Source: Haloarcula sp. H-GB4 (GTDB lineage Archaea; Halobacteriota; Halobacteria; Halobacteriales; Haloarculaceae). Taken from it: a stretch of DNA of 64,000 nt. Location: positions 682,001 through 746,000 of the forward strand of contig NZ_JAVDDX010000001.1 in NCBI RefSeq assembly GCF_030848575.1. The letters run 5' to 3'. The notes below the pieces were generated by a model. It made no database searches and was not told the origin of the DNA. It was given only the letters and a program-made list of their open reading frames with translations. The position numbers and the translations under genes were made by a program. Position 1 is the stretch's first letter; each line of letters opens with the position of its first letter. This document shows positions 1-8,555 of the stretch, piece after piece.

Positions 1-1181
1 TGGTTAATAGCGTCCACGTCGCGGAGGTCGTCCATCGTCTCCCAGTCGGCGTTAGTCATCCCGAGTTCCTGGCCCTGATAGATGTATGGCGTGCCACGGA
101 GCGTGAGGATGAACGTTCCAAGTAGCTTCGCCGATTCCCGGCGGTAGTTTTCGGGGTCGCCGTAGCGGGAAACGCTCCGCGGCTGGTCGTGATTCTCCCA
201 GTACAACGTGTTCCAGCCGTCCGCCGCCAACCCGTCCTGCCAGCGGTCGATGATACGCTTCAGTTCCGGCAGGCTCCAGTCGCCGACCGACCACCGCTCG
301 CCGTCAGCGTAATCGAGTTTCGTGTGCTGGAAGTGAAACGCCATATCCAGCGGGCCATCTGTGTCGGCGTACTCGAGAGCCGATTCGACGGTGAGCTGTG
401 GCATCTCCCCGACGGTCATCACGTCATAGTTCGATAGCACTTTCTCGTCCAACGCCGTCAGATACGACAGCATCTCCGGACCGTCGATGAAATGCTCGGC
501 GCCGACCCACTCGCTGTCCGGGTCGCCGTCGGGCAACCCTTCGACTTTCGACAGGAGGTTGATTACATCCATCCGGAAGCCGTCGATACCCTTCTCCAGC
601 CACCACTCGATGGTGTCGAAGATGTCCTGTCGGACGCCGTCGTTGCGCCAGTTCAGGTCCGGTTGCGAGGTGTCATACAGGTGAAGGAAGAACTCGCCGC
701 GCTCCTCGTCGTACTCCCAGGCGGAGCCTCCGAAGAAGGACTCCCAGTTGTTCGGCGGTACGGGGTCGCCGTCCTCGTCTGTCCCGCCTTCACGCCAGAT
801 GTAGTAGTCCTCGTACTCCGGGTCGCGCTGGCGGGATTTGCGAAACCACTCGTGCTGGTCTGAGGTGTGATTGACGACGAGGTCCATGACGAGCCGCATG
901 TCCCGGTCGTGGACCTCCTCGACCAGCGTTTCCCAGTCGGCCATTGTCCCGAACTCGTCGTAGATGGCCTGATAATCGCTGATATCGTAGCCATTGTCCT
1001 TCTGCGGGGAGTCATACACCGGGTTAAGCCAGATGACATCGATGCCGAGGTTGGCGACGTAATCCAGGCGATCGATGATGCCCTGCAAATCACCGATACC
1101 ATCGCCATCGCTGTCATTGAAGCTCCGGGGATAGATCTGGTAGACGACTGCTTCCTTCCACCAGGCGCGCTCTGCGGTCAT
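1..1181 (-). CDS. GH13 alpha-glucosidase (oligo-1,6-glucosidase type), 3' end cut by the window
   Basis: Hydrolyses alpha-glucosidic bonds in short malto- or isomalto-oligosaccharides, presumably in the cytoplasm because no signal peptide is visible. The reading frame runs from ATG at 1181 to the window edge without a stop, giving about 393 residues; the family is usually 530-570, so the C-terminal beta domain lies outside. The four GH13 signatures are present in order: DLVVNHT, GFRMDVINLL with the nucleophile Asp, TVGEM with the acid/base Glu, and ENHDQPR with the stabilising Asp. The N-terminus VVYQIYPRSF and the stretch LYDTSQPDLNW are typical of the MalL-type subfamily. Substrate preference cannot be read from sequence. 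Confidence 0.93.
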   Translation of the reverse strand, partial: MTAERAWWKEAVVYQIYPRSFNDSDGDGIGDLQGIIDRLDYVANLGIDVIWLNPVYDSPQKDNGYDISDYQAIYDEFGTMADWETLVEEVHDRDMRLVMDLVVNHTSDQHEWFRKSRQRDPEYEDYYIWREGGTDEDGDPVPPNNWESFFGGSAWEYDEERGEFFLHLYDTSQPDLNWRNDGVRQDIFDTIEWWLEKGIDGFRMDVINLLSKVEGLPDGDPDSEWVGAEHFIDGPEMLSYLTALDEKVLSNYDVMTVGEMPQLTVESALEYADTDGPLDMAFHFQHTKLDYADGERWSVGDWSLPELKRIIDRWQDGLAADGWNTLYWENHDQPRSVSRYGDPENYRRESAKLLGTFILTLRGTPYIYQGQELGMTNADWETMDDLRDVDAIN

Positions 1182-1279
1182 ACAGAGAGGTAGCCTGACG
1201 CGTCGGTTAAATCCACGGGTTCGTACAACACCCGTTGTAAACTGCTCAACCTTACCGAGTAACGGCGGTCCCAGTACCG

Positions 1280-2362
1280 CTACAACTCTAGCACCGTGTG
1301 TCGCGGGAGTTCGAGGTCGTAGCCGACCGCCGAGACCATCTCGGTCGGCCAGTCGCCGGTCCCGGACAGCAGTTCGATGTCGTCATCAGAGACGAGATAC
1401 GTGTCCTCACTCTTCGTCCCGTCGATAGTCGGGTTCCAGGCGTACCCGTGTGGCAGCGTGACCTCGCCCTCGTGTCCGGGCGTGGCGATCCATTCGCGGC
1501 CGGCGAAGCCCGTTGCGCCGCCCTGATGATGGTTCTGCCACTCGCCTTCCCAGCCGACCTCGGCGTAGGCGTCCTGAATCGCGTCGAACACGTCGCCTGC
1601 TGTGCCACCACTCTGACCGGCTGCCTGTGTCGCGGCCAGCGCAGTGGTCTCGACTCGGGCAGCCTTGTGGGTTCGCTCCATGAGCCACTCCGGCGGGTCG
1701 AACGCGATTGCGCGGGTGGCGCTGACGTGGAGGCCGTTCCGCTCGACGGTCACCGACACGAGCGCATAGTTCCCGAGTTCAGTGTCAGTCGGAGTGTAAT
1801 GGCGATAGGATTGCGCTCGCTCGGCGCTACCGACGAGCACGACGGGCGTGGCGATGCCCCGGCCTTCGAGCTTCTGTCGAAGCACCGCGGTCACATCGAG
1901 TTCGGTATGTGAGGGCTCGACGTTCCGCGCGACAGCCTCGACTGCCGCAGCCGTGTCTCGTGCGAGGTCACGAGATTGCTCAATCTGGGTCTCGGTCAGC
2001 GGCTGTCGGAGCTGTGTGGCGTCGACTGATTCGAAGCCGGGGACATCGAAATCAGCCGCCGCCGGGGCTGGACTCGCTTCAGTGACGGCTTCGGCCAGCG
2101 ACGCCGCGTGCCAATCAAACGTTTCGACGGTCACGTCGCTGTCGAGTTCCTCGTCACGGAGCCGCGGCGCCTCGATGTTATTGGCGACGACCCGTACCTT
2201 ATCGCCGTCGTAGCCCGCGGCAGCGACGCCGATGTCGCCCTCTCGGTCGACGACATTGTCGCCACCGCCAGTGAGCCACGCGAAGGCGTTGGGTCGGGCG
2301 AACCAGACGGCTTCGAGTCCCGCTGTCCGGAGGTACTGGTCGAGACGGTCTGTAAGCGTCAT
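1280..2362 (-). CDS. M24 (pita-bread fold) family protein with degraded metal site
   Basis: A 360-residue member of the Xaa-Pro peptidase/creatinase superfamily. ATG 2362 is chosen because the protein then starts MTLTDRLDQYL, the usual N-domain start; an upstream in-frame extension looks non-coding. The N-terminal half is a creatinase-like N domain; the C-terminal half has HHQGGATGF, ending WNPTIDGTKSEDTYLV. Active M24 metallopeptidases use two Asp, one His and two Glu as metal ligands. Here the Asp-bearing strand reads VSVTVERNGLHVSATR without the Asp pair, and the first Glu is replaced in WNPTIDG, although the His region and the last Glu (SEDT) persist. It may therefore be a metal-free hydrolase like creatinase, or inactive. 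Substrate unknown. Confidence 0.8.
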   Translation of the reverse strand: MTLTDRLDQYLRTAGLEAVWFARPNAFAWLTGGGDNVVDREGDIGVAAAGYDGDKVRVVANNIEAPRLRDEELDSDVTVETFDWHAASLAEAVTEASPAPAAADFDVPGFESVDATQLRQPLTETQIEQSRDLARDTAAAVEAVARNVEPSHTELDVTAVLRQKLEGRGIATPVVLVGSAERAQSYRHYTPTDTELGNYALVSVTVERNGLHVSATRAIAFDPPEWLMERTHKAARVETTALAATQAAGQSGGTAGDVFDAIQDAYAEVGWEGEWQNHHQGGATGFAGREWIATPGHEGEVTLPHGYAWNPTIDGTKSEDTYLVSDDDIELLSGTGDWPTEMVSAVGYDLELPRHTVLEL

Positions 2363-2492
2363 ACCCTGACATCCCGCCGGCCCCCAGTAAAAACCAGGGA
2401 CAACACGCGGCAACAGGACTGGCGCCACAGTCTCGCACAGCGGCAATTACGACACACCGTTCGCTACTATCGTGTTCGACGCTGCTCCTGAC

Positions 2493-3452
2493 TCACTCGG
2501 CGATGCCGCTGTCAGGGTCCCGGGACTGGAGCAGCGAGTACATAACCGACTGGAAGGCGTCGCTGTCGACGGACTCCACGACGTGGGTGTTCGGTTCGCC
2601 GTCGGTCACACCGTTGACGTCGACGCTGGTGTACCCGCGGGTGAGCCCCTCGCGGTCGTCCACCGCGACGTGATACGTCGACACCGCCTCGCGGAGTTCC
2701 GGGTACGCCAGCAGCGCGGCGGTGACACTGTCCGGGAGTGCCGTCCATCCGGGGCCGTCGTGGCCTTCGCTGTTGAACGCTCGGGCCTGCTCGGTTACCG
2801 ACTCGAAGAACGACGCCAGTTCAGTGTCGAACGCTGATACCGCCTCGAACTCGGATGAGCCGAACACCGCGTCTCGAAGACACACGCCCCAGTCGACGAG
2901 CGTCACCTCGAAGGCGTCGAACACGCGTTTGGCAGCGTCGGGGTCGACCCACAGATTGAACTCCGCGGCGGGAGTGACATTCCCTTCACAGTTGACGTTC
3001 CCGCCCATCACCCACACCTCATCGACGAGATCTGGAAGTTCAGGCTCGCGGGCGTACGCCAGCGCGATGTTGGTCAGCGGGCCGATGCAGAGCAGCGTGA
3101 TTTCACCCGGGGCCGCTCGACAGCGGTCGACAATCTCGTCGGGGCCAAAGCCCGCCGCTGATTCGATGTCCGTTTCGGGGAACAGGTCCCCGCCGAGGCC
3201 GTCTTCGCCGTGGATATCCGTCGCGTGTTCGAACTCCTTGAGAAGCGGCTGTCTCGCCCCTTCGTAGACGGGCACGCCGAGAGAATCGGCGATGTCGAGC
3301 GTGTATTTCGCGTTCTCGACCTCCCTGTCGAAGGGCACGTTGCCGGCGACGACCGTGACCGCTTCGACGGTAATTCGATCACTGAGACAGGAAAGAAGAA
3401 TCGCCTGTGTGTCGTCGCCCGCGGTATCCGTGTCAATAATGACGCGTCGCAT
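2493..3452 (-). CDS. Inosine-uridine-preferring nucleoside hydrolase family
   Basis: Cleaves the N-glycosidic bond of ribonucleosides to base plus ribose for salvage, in the cytoplasm. The 319-residue length matches the family (310-330). The N-terminal DTDTAGDD gives the calcium-binding Asp cluster; VWVMGGN in mid-protein and EFNLWVDPDAA further on are family signatures. The position that carries the His-Asp pair in classical inosine-uridine hydrolases reads LPDSV here, so the catalytic His is absent and base specificity may differ from the textbook enzymes. It lies on the same strand as the M24 protein and the cyclodeaminase-family enzyme but with gaps of about 120 bases, so co-transcription is not certain. 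Confidence 0.9.
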   Translation of the reverse strand: MRRVIIDTDTAGDDTQAILLSCLSDRITVEAVTVVAGNVPFDREVENAKYTLDIADSLGVPVYEGARQPLLKEFEHATDIHGEDGLGGDLFPETDIESAAGFGPDEIVDRCRAAPGEITLLCIGPLTNIALAYAREPELPDLVDEVWVMGGNVNCEGNVTPAAEFNLWVDPDAAKRVFDAFEVTLVDWGVCLRDAVFGSSEFEAVSAFDTELASFFESVTEQARAFNSEGHDGPGWTALPDSVTAALLAYPELREAVSTYHVAVDDREGLTRGYTSVDVNGVTDGEPNTHVVESVDSDAFQSVMYSLLQSRDPDSGIAE

Positions 3453-3568
3453 ACCCGCTCATCGCAGGGCCCATACAAATGTCTCGGGCCGCAACTGTGT
3501 GCCACATCGACACTGCGGCACTCAGTAGCGATGAATGAACGACCAAGTGACGCTGTGAACCGCCGGGA

Positions 3569-4582
3569 TTACACCATTTCGAGGCGGTGTCCGCTGTCGT
3601 CACCGAGCGATTCGTACACGATACGTGCGGCAGCGATGTCCTGAATCGCGAGGCCGGTCGAGTCGAAGACCGTAATCCCGGACAGGTCCTCACGGCCGGA
3701 CGCGTTCCCGACGACAATCTCGCCGAGTTCGGCGTCGATATCCGACTCGTCGATTTCGCCCGTGCTCCATGGGACGTTTATTTCGCCGGAGTGGGTCGTT
3801 TGCTCGAAGTCGTCGATGACGAGCGTCGCCTCGCGGATGACCTCGGTGTGGAGTTCCTGCTTCCCTTCAGCGTCGGCACCCATAGCGTTGACGTGGGTGT
3901 GCTCCCCGAGGTCCTCGAGCGTGACGATGGGGTCTTCGACTGGCGTGACTGTCGACAAGACATCACAATGTCCGGCCTCGGAAATTGTGCCTGCTCGCAC
4001 ATCGAACTCGTCGCCGAAGGTGTCGATGAACCGCTGGACACGGTCGTCGTCGAGGTCGCTGACGATGACGGACTCGATCGGTCGCACCTGGGAAATGGCC
4101 TCCAGTTGCGTGTACGACTGGACGCCGGCGCCGATGATGCCGAGCGAGGACGCATCCTCGACGGCGAGATGGTCCGTCGCCACGGCGGCGGCCGCACCGG
4201 TTCGCTTCATCGTCAGTGTCGTGGCGTCCATCACGGCAACCGGGAAGCCGCTTTCGGGGTCCGTGTACACGAGCGTCCCCATCACAGTCGGCAGGTCGAA
4301 CTCGTCGGGGTTGTCCGGGTGTACGTTCACCCACTTGATGCCCGACGCTTCCCAGTCGTCTGTTTCGAGGTAGGCCGGCATCGACCGGAAGTCCCCGTTG
4401 TGCTGTGGTAGGTCGATGTAGGACTTCGGCGGCATCTGCGCCGTGTCGTTTTCGTATGCGGCGAACGCGGCCTCGATGGCCGGAACGAGGTCCGCCATCT
4501 CGACGGCCGCCTCGATGTCCGTACTGGGGACGATAGTCGTCTGGTTGTTCTGTCGTGCTGTGGAATATAGTGAATTGCTCAT
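3569..4582 (-). CDS. Ornithine cyclodeaminase / alanine dehydrogenase (mu-crystallin) family
   Basis: A 337-residue NAD(P)-dependent amino- or imino-acid enzyme of the mu-crystallin superfamily. The family includes ornithine cyclodeaminase, archaeal alanine dehydrogenase and ketimine reductases; the reaction here is not decidable by eye. Visible features are the dinucleotide motif LGIIGAGVQSYTQLEA near residue 150, MKRTGAAAAVA just before it, and the C-terminal TGLAIQDIAAA. ATG 4582 is preceded by an AT-rich stretch (TTATAT at 4598-4603) that can serve as promoter. The neighbours on the same strand are a TRAM-like protein and an NhaC-type antiporter, and the divergent IclR regulator beyond them suggests a small amino-acid catabolic and transport module. 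Confidence 0.88.
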   Translation of the reverse strand: MSNSLYSTARQNNQTTIVPSTDIEAAVEMADLVPAIEAAFAAYENDTAQMPPKSYIDLPQHNGDFRSMPAYLETDDWEASGIKWVNVHPDNPDEFDLPTVMGTLVYTDPESGFPVAVMDATTLTMKRTGAAAAVATDHLAVEDASSLGIIGAGVQSYTQLEAISQVRPIESVIVSDLDDDRVQRFIDTFGDEFDVRAGTISEAGHCDVLSTVTPVEDPIVTLEDLGEHTHVNAMGADAEGKQELHTEVIREATLVIDDFEQTTHSGEINVPWSTGEIDESDIDAELGEIVVGNASGREDLSGITVFDSTGLAIQDIAAARIVYESLGDDSGHRLEMV

Positions 4583-4660
4583 AGTGTTGTGAATGTATTA
4601 TATCGGGTTATTCGATCGCGCGATACTGATTCAGCGTATTCTTGGCTCTCTGTGGTACTG

Positions 4661-4933
4661 TCAGAACGACCCCTGAGACAGCGTCTTTTTGTGAGTGATA
4701 CGACCGCGGTGCTCGGCGTCGTCAAAGGATTCGACCGTTGCGAGCACACGACAGCCGACGATATCCGCCTCGCCGTTTTCGAAGTGAAGGCGGGTCTCGC
4801 CGACCTGTGCGACCAACTCGCCGGATTCCTCGTCGAGTTCGGTGACGTACACCTCTATCTCTTCGCCCGCCTCGAACGTCGGCGTGGTCGACCTGAACGA
4901 CATCCCGGTAAGGAACTTGGTAAACATGCTCAT
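4661..4933 (-). CDS. Small TRAM-like beta-barrel protein coupled to the antiporter
   Basis: A 90-residue acidic protein beginning MSMFTKFLTGMSFRST. The central segment EAGEEIEVYVTELDEESGELVA followed by VGETRLHFEN and GCRVLATVESFD has the strand pattern of TRAM/OB-type barrels. I infer this fold from the pattern; it is not a firm domain match. The start codon overlaps the stop of the antiporter gene (ATGA, 4930-4933), so translation of the two is probably coupled. Short TRAM-like proteins are common in haloarchaea and the larger family can bind RNA, but nothing here shows a target. It could be an accessory to the transporter or an unrelated passenger in the operon. Confidence 0.75.
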   Translation of the reverse strand: MSMFTKFLTGMSFRSTTPTFEAGEEIEVYVTELDEESGELVAQVGETRLHFENGEADIVGCRVLATVESFDDAEHRGRITHKKTLSQGSF

Positions 4934-6483
4934 AGACGGGTCACATCCTTGGATTTGCGGTCAGTGGTGTACTCGAGCCCGAACCCGGTCAGCGCGGAGA
5001 GGAGGAACACGCCGAACAGGAACCAGCCGTGGAAGACGTACGGCCAGACCTGCACGGGGTTGACTACCATCGCGCTGGTGAACCACTCGTACTGTCCGGG
5101 GAGGCCCTGTAGCGTCGCGAAGCCGATGAGGACACCGCCGCCCCACGGGAAGATGTACCCGAGCGCCGAGGTGTTCGCGTCGAGGATATTCGCCCGGCGG
5201 TAACTGTTGATGTTGTACCGCTGGCCAATGCGGGCGATGTACGGCGCAATCGCGATCTCTGCCGCCGTGTTGATCGTGATCATCGAGTTAACGAGGGCGG
5301 TGCCGACCACCATCGTCGTCTCGGCCTTTCGGACGCCCGTTGCGACGTTTTCAAGCAGCCATTCCTGTATCGCTTCGAAGCCACCGCCACGGATCATGAT
5401 CTCAGACCCGGCGACGATGAGCAAGACGAGAACGATAAGCGGGAAGAACCCGGCTGCACCGTTGTAGATGGACCCGGTGACGCCGGCGTTTTCGGCCGCG
5501 ACCACTTCCGCGATGGGAAGCGAGCCGGCCCAACTTGCGGCTGCTGACGTTTCGGGAACTTTGAACAGCAACACGTCACTCAGCGGTGCGAGACCGAAGA
5601 CGACGTTGAAGACAACCGCAACGATGAGTCCCCACGAAATGGCTTCGACAATGTGTCGGCCCATGACCGCCGTCACGATGACGACGAGCATGGAAATGAG
5701 GTGCAGCAGTCCCGCTGGTTCGCTGTTCTGGACGAACAGGTCCTGTGCCTGCTGGGAGATGTCCAGCCCGGGCATCGCGTTTCCGGCAAAGACGTACGCC
5801 GCAAGCGCCAGTACCGCCGCAATAACGGCGTACTTGAACCGCGAGGCGACGACCCCGCCGATATCAGCGTCTTGCGTCACTGCGCTGACAATCGTCGTAT
5901 CGCTGACCGGCGCGAGGTTGTCCCCGAAGACGGCCCCGGAGAGAATTGCCCCGAACAGCAACACCGGGTTCGCACCGAGCAGGATACCGGCCGGGAAGAA
6001 AAGCGCCGAGAAGGCGACTGCCGCTCCGTAGCCGGTTCCGATTCCGGTCGTAAAAAGCGCTGCGAGGATGAAGGTGGCGGCGGGGAACAGCGCGCCCCCG
6101 ACCTCGGCCGCGTTCGCTGCCCAAACGAGCCCGCCGACGAAGCCACCTGCCTGGAGCGTGTTCGAGAACATTCCTGCCCAGAGCCACGCGACCACTGCTG
6201 TCGCGGCGACCCGCTTCGTCATCCCATCGAAGATGGTGTTCGCGTAGTTCTTCCAGTCTCCTTTGGCGAAGAACATCCCGACGATGAGCGCCACGAGCAT
6301 TCCCGCGACAAGCCCAGTCGTATCCCCGATACCGAACAGACCACTCTGGACAATCGCCCACAGGATAAACAGCCCTATGGGAACGACACTCATCCACCGT
6401 CCACCGTAAAACTCGATTGCTTCGACATCCGGGCCGGAGATCTCTTCGATCTCTGTCCCATCGCCACTATCCGTGTCTGACAT
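4930..6483 (-). CDS. NhaC-type Na+/H+ antiporter family membrane transporter
   Basis: A 517-residue polytopic membrane protein with an acidic cytoplasmic N-terminus and about 11-12 hydrophobic helices. NhaC-family features include GTGYGAAVAFSALFFPAG, GAVFGDNLAPVSDTTIVSA (the conserved GD.LSP-like intramembrane segment) and, near the C-terminus, NILDANTSALGYIFPWGGG. The family exchanges Na+ for H+, but NhaC relatives also move organic ions such as malate/lactate or amino acids. Position beside a cyclodeaminase-family enzyme and opposite an IclR regulator makes an amino-acid or organic-cation substrate plausible; this is inference. A run of several hundred bases of regulatory DNA precedes the gene. 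Confidence 0.87.
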   Translation of the reverse strand: MSDTDSGDGTEIEEISGPDVEAIEFYGGRWMSVVPIGLFILWAIVQSGLFGIGDTTGLVAGMLVALIVGMFFAKGDWKNYANTIFDGMTKRVAATAVVAWLWAGMFSNTLQAGGFVGGLVWAANAAEVGGALFPAATFILAALFTTGIGTGYGAAVAFSALFFPAGILLGANPVLLFGAILSGAVFGDNLAPVSDTTIVSAVTQDADIGGVVASRFKYAVIAAVLALAAYVFAGNAMPGLDISQQAQDLFVQNSEPAGLLHLISMLVVIVTAVMGRHIVEAISWGLIVAVVFNVVFGLAPLSDVLLFKVPETSAAASWAGSLPIAEVVAAENAGVTGSIYNGAAGFFPLIVLVLLIVAGSEIMIRGGGFEAIQEWLLENVATGVRKAETTMVVGTALVNSMITINTAAEIAIAPYIARIGQRYNINSYRRANILDANTSALGYIFPWGGGVLIGFATLQGLPGQYEWFTSAMVVNPVQVWPYVFHGWFLFGVFLLSALTGFGLEYTTDRKSKDVTRL

Positions 6484-6812
6484 GCATTCTGTGCCTCGTC
6501 AAATACACACGCAAAAGTTCATGATAATAACTATCTCTCCGGTAACAAATCACCGGAGCCGTCTCTGGTAAAGGCTTCTCTTGTCATGGTTGCTGTAGAT
6601 ATATAAAAGTCCACTTCTGTCGGAATTTGAGCGGCGTAGTAACCCTGTATATAGCCCGAGCTCAAGCGATAGAACTAATTTCAGATAGATATTCTAAAAA
6701 TATAATTCTATGTAATTGAATAGCTATCAGCTATCGGAATGCGATATAATCTCCACGGTATCTATTCCACTATGACCGGACTTTTTTATACCATGATCAA
6801 GTCCACAGTGGT
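6484..6812. promoter_or_regulatory. Divergent control region between antiporter and IclR genes
   Basis: An AT-rich stretch of 329 bases without a gene. It holds TATA-like boxes facing the antiporter (6523-6531 and 6595-6605) and one facing the regulator (6784-6790, 23 bases before ATG 6813, fitting a leaderless start). Perfect inverted repeats are CTCCGGT 6537-6543 with ACCGGAG 6552-6558, GGACTT 6778-6783 with AAGTCC 6799-6804, and CCACT 6767-6771 with AGTGG 6807-6811. The last two enclose the regulator's TATA box. The octamer AAGTCCAC occurs at 6607-6614 and 6799-6806, just after a TATA box in each case, making it a candidate IclR-type half-site shared by both promoters. Confidence 0.6.
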
Positions 6813-7565
6813 ATGGACAGTTCTGGCGGTCGTCGTCTCCAGACGACCGAAACCTCCCTCGCAATCATCGATGCGGTAAACGAGCTGGGGGAGGCTCGAA
6901 TGAGTGAGCTTGCGGACCGGCTGGACCTCTCGACGAGCACCATTCACGTCCACCTCAAGACACTCTTGGACCAAGAGTATCTGGTCAAACGAGGCGAGCA
7001 GTACCGACTTGGCATGAAGCTGTTCCACCTTGGGGAGGGCGCTCGAACCCGCAACGAGTGGTACGAGGTCGCCCGTCGCAAAACACACGAACTCGCGGAT
7101 AGTTGCGGTGAGGAGGTCACGTTCGCTGTCGAAGAGTACGGGCGTGCGATAACGCTGTTCAACGTCGTCGCTAACGTCCCCTCGAAAGGGTTCCAGGTGG
7201 GACGGTACTACTACTTGCACAACTCAGCAGTCGGGAAGGCGATTCTCGCCGGGTTGCCGGAGACCCGAGTCAACGAAATTCTCGACCGATGGGGACTGCC
7301 CGCTGAGACAGAGTACACGGTCACCGACCGAGAAGCGCTTCTGGAAGACATCGCCCGCACGGAAGAGCGCGGCTATTCGGTGAACGATCAGGAGGCAGTC
7401 GAGGGGCTTCGGTCAGTCGGTGTGCCGGTTACTGCCCCACACGGCGGCGTTCTCGGCGCGCTCGATATCTCCGGTCCACTGTATCGGCTGCCACCGAACG
7501 AGGAACTCGCATCGATGCTGCAAGACGTCGTCGAGGAACTGGAGTCGGAACTCGGGGTCCAGTAG
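6813..7565 (+). CDS. IclR family transcriptional regulator
   Basis: A 250-residue regulator of standard IclR length. The N-terminal winged helix (about residues 8-60) reads TTETSLAIIDAVNELGEAR then STSTIHVHLKTL, and the C-terminal effector domain includes YLHNSAVGKAILAGLPE, RGYSVNDQEAVEGLRSVGVPV and GALDISGP. These are the usual IclR signatures. Family members bind small carboxylates or amino acids and commonly control the adjacent or divergent catabolic operon plus themselves. Here the divergent operon encodes the antiporter, TRAM-like protein and cyclodeaminase-family enzyme, so these are the likely targets. Palindromes around its own TATA box suggest autoregulation. Confidence 0.93.
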   Translation: MDSSGGRRLQTTETSLAIIDAVNELGEARMSELADRLDLSTSTIHVHLKTLLDQEYLVKRGEQYRLGMKLFHLGEGARTRNEWYEVARRKTHELADSCGEEVTFAVEEYGRAITLFNVVANVPSKGFQVGRYYYLHNSAVGKAILAGLPETRVNEILDRWGLPAETEYTVTDREALLEDIARTEERGYSVNDQEAVEGLRSVGVPVTAPHGGVLGALDISGPLYRLPPNEELASMLQDVVEELESELGVQ

Positions 7566-7670
7566 CGCTCGGTCGCACCTGTAGTTGTATTCTAGGTGCA
7601 AATATGAGACGCTGGCTCTGTGACCACGGACGCGACAAATAGAAACACGGGCCGAGACGCTGTGCTGCCA

Positions 7671-8417
7671 TCAGTCCCGGTCAGCACCGCTGGGACCGAG
7701 AAGTGTGGCCTCGACTTTCCGGAGGTGTTCGTGAAACGTCGTCTTCGCGACACCAAGCTCGTCGGCCAGCTCGCTCCCGCTTACTTCTCTCGGGTAGTCG
7801 TAATAGCCGCGGTTGCGGGCCAGTTCGAACACTTCGCGCTGCTTGTCGGAAAGCTGCCGGACAGCCAATCCATCGGATTCCCTGCTTCCAGTAGTCGCGG
7901 ACGTAATCTGTGTCACGGTTATCGTCGCGTCTTTCTCTGCGCACACGGCGTCGAGTTTCTCCTGTATCGTCGCCCGTGATTCGTCGATAGCGACCGTCCA
8001 GTACTCGGTCCCGTCACGTATTCGGATCGGCTCCTGATTCATGAACCCGTGTGAGACCAGCGCGTCGTGGATGCTCTCTTCCGGGCCGTATTCGACAAGA
8101 AGCGTGCGCGTTGCTTTGTTTACCGGTGCCGATATTCCGCCGAAGCTACGACGGGTATCCATTTCCGTGACTGCGTGGGTGTGGTCGGACGCCCGGGTCG
8201 CCGCAACGAGCGCCTCGACCGTGGCCGCTGACTCAGCGTATGCAACGACGTGGGCCTTGACCTTCCCGTCGACTAAGTACGCAGCGTTGACCAGCAGTCT
8301 GGCTGCAGTGGCCGCCGTCACTTCCCGCATCCAGCAGTCGGGGTGTTCCAGTTCGAGCGTCAACTGGAGCCCGCTGCTGGACGAAGCAGCGGTCATATCG
8401 GAGCCGTCAGCACCCAT
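7671..8417 (-). CDS. Helix-turn-helix regulator of the bacterio-opsin activator (HTH_10) type
   Basis: A 248-residue protein typical of haloarchaeal one-component regulators. The C-terminal HTH_10 domain starts at LSDKQREVFELARNRGYYDYP and continues through VSGSELADELGVAKTTFHEHLRK. The preceding 180 residues form a small ligand or sensory domain with no recognisable catalytic motif. It is divergent from the DUF1611/epimerase pair with 138 bases between start codons, and is the best candidate for controlling it. The intervening DNA contains the inverted repeat AGAGCC 8501-8506 / GGCTCT 8517-8522. An internal ATG seven codons downstream is an alternative start. Confidence 0.9.
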   Translation of the reverse strand: MGADGSDMTAASSSSGLQLTLELEHPDCWMREVTAATAARLLVNAAYLVDGKVKAHVVAYAESAATVEALVAATRASDHTHAVTEMDTRRSFGGISAPVNKATRTLLVEYGPEESIHDALVSHGFMNQEPIRIRDGTEYWTVAIDESRATIQEKLDAVCAEKDATITVTQITSATTGSRESDGLAVRQLSDKQREVFELARNRGYYDYPREVSGSELADELGVAKTTFHEHLRKVEATLLGPSGADRD

Positions 8418-8500
8418 TGTTTTCCATGGGTTCTTCGACGTGATCGCGCTCGCCTGTGTTTGCCTTCATCACGAGTGGTCGTTCTCAATTGATGTCACCG

Positions 8501-8522
8501 AGAGCCACACATGTAAGGCTCT
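8501..8522. promoter_or_regulatory. Inverted repeat before the DUF1611/epimerase operon
   Basis: Perfect 6-base arms AGAGCC and GGCTCT separated by ten bases, placed 34 bases before ATG 8556. The position matches an operator close to the transcription start. Short arms occur by chance, so this is a weak call; the divergent HTH_10 regulator would be the obvious binder. Confidence 0.35.
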
Positions 8523-8555
8523 GGTTTGTCAGTCACGCCCGCACTGCATAGCAGT

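Noticed and set aside
3569-4582. Naming the cyclodeaminase-family gene as ectoine pathway EutC
   Set aside because: The M24 neighbour is separated and the other ectoine genes are missing; family-level name kept.
7575-7599. Hairpin GCACCT/AGGTGC after the IclR gene as a terminator
   Set aside because: Only six base pairs with a 13-base loop and no T run; too weak to list as a feature.
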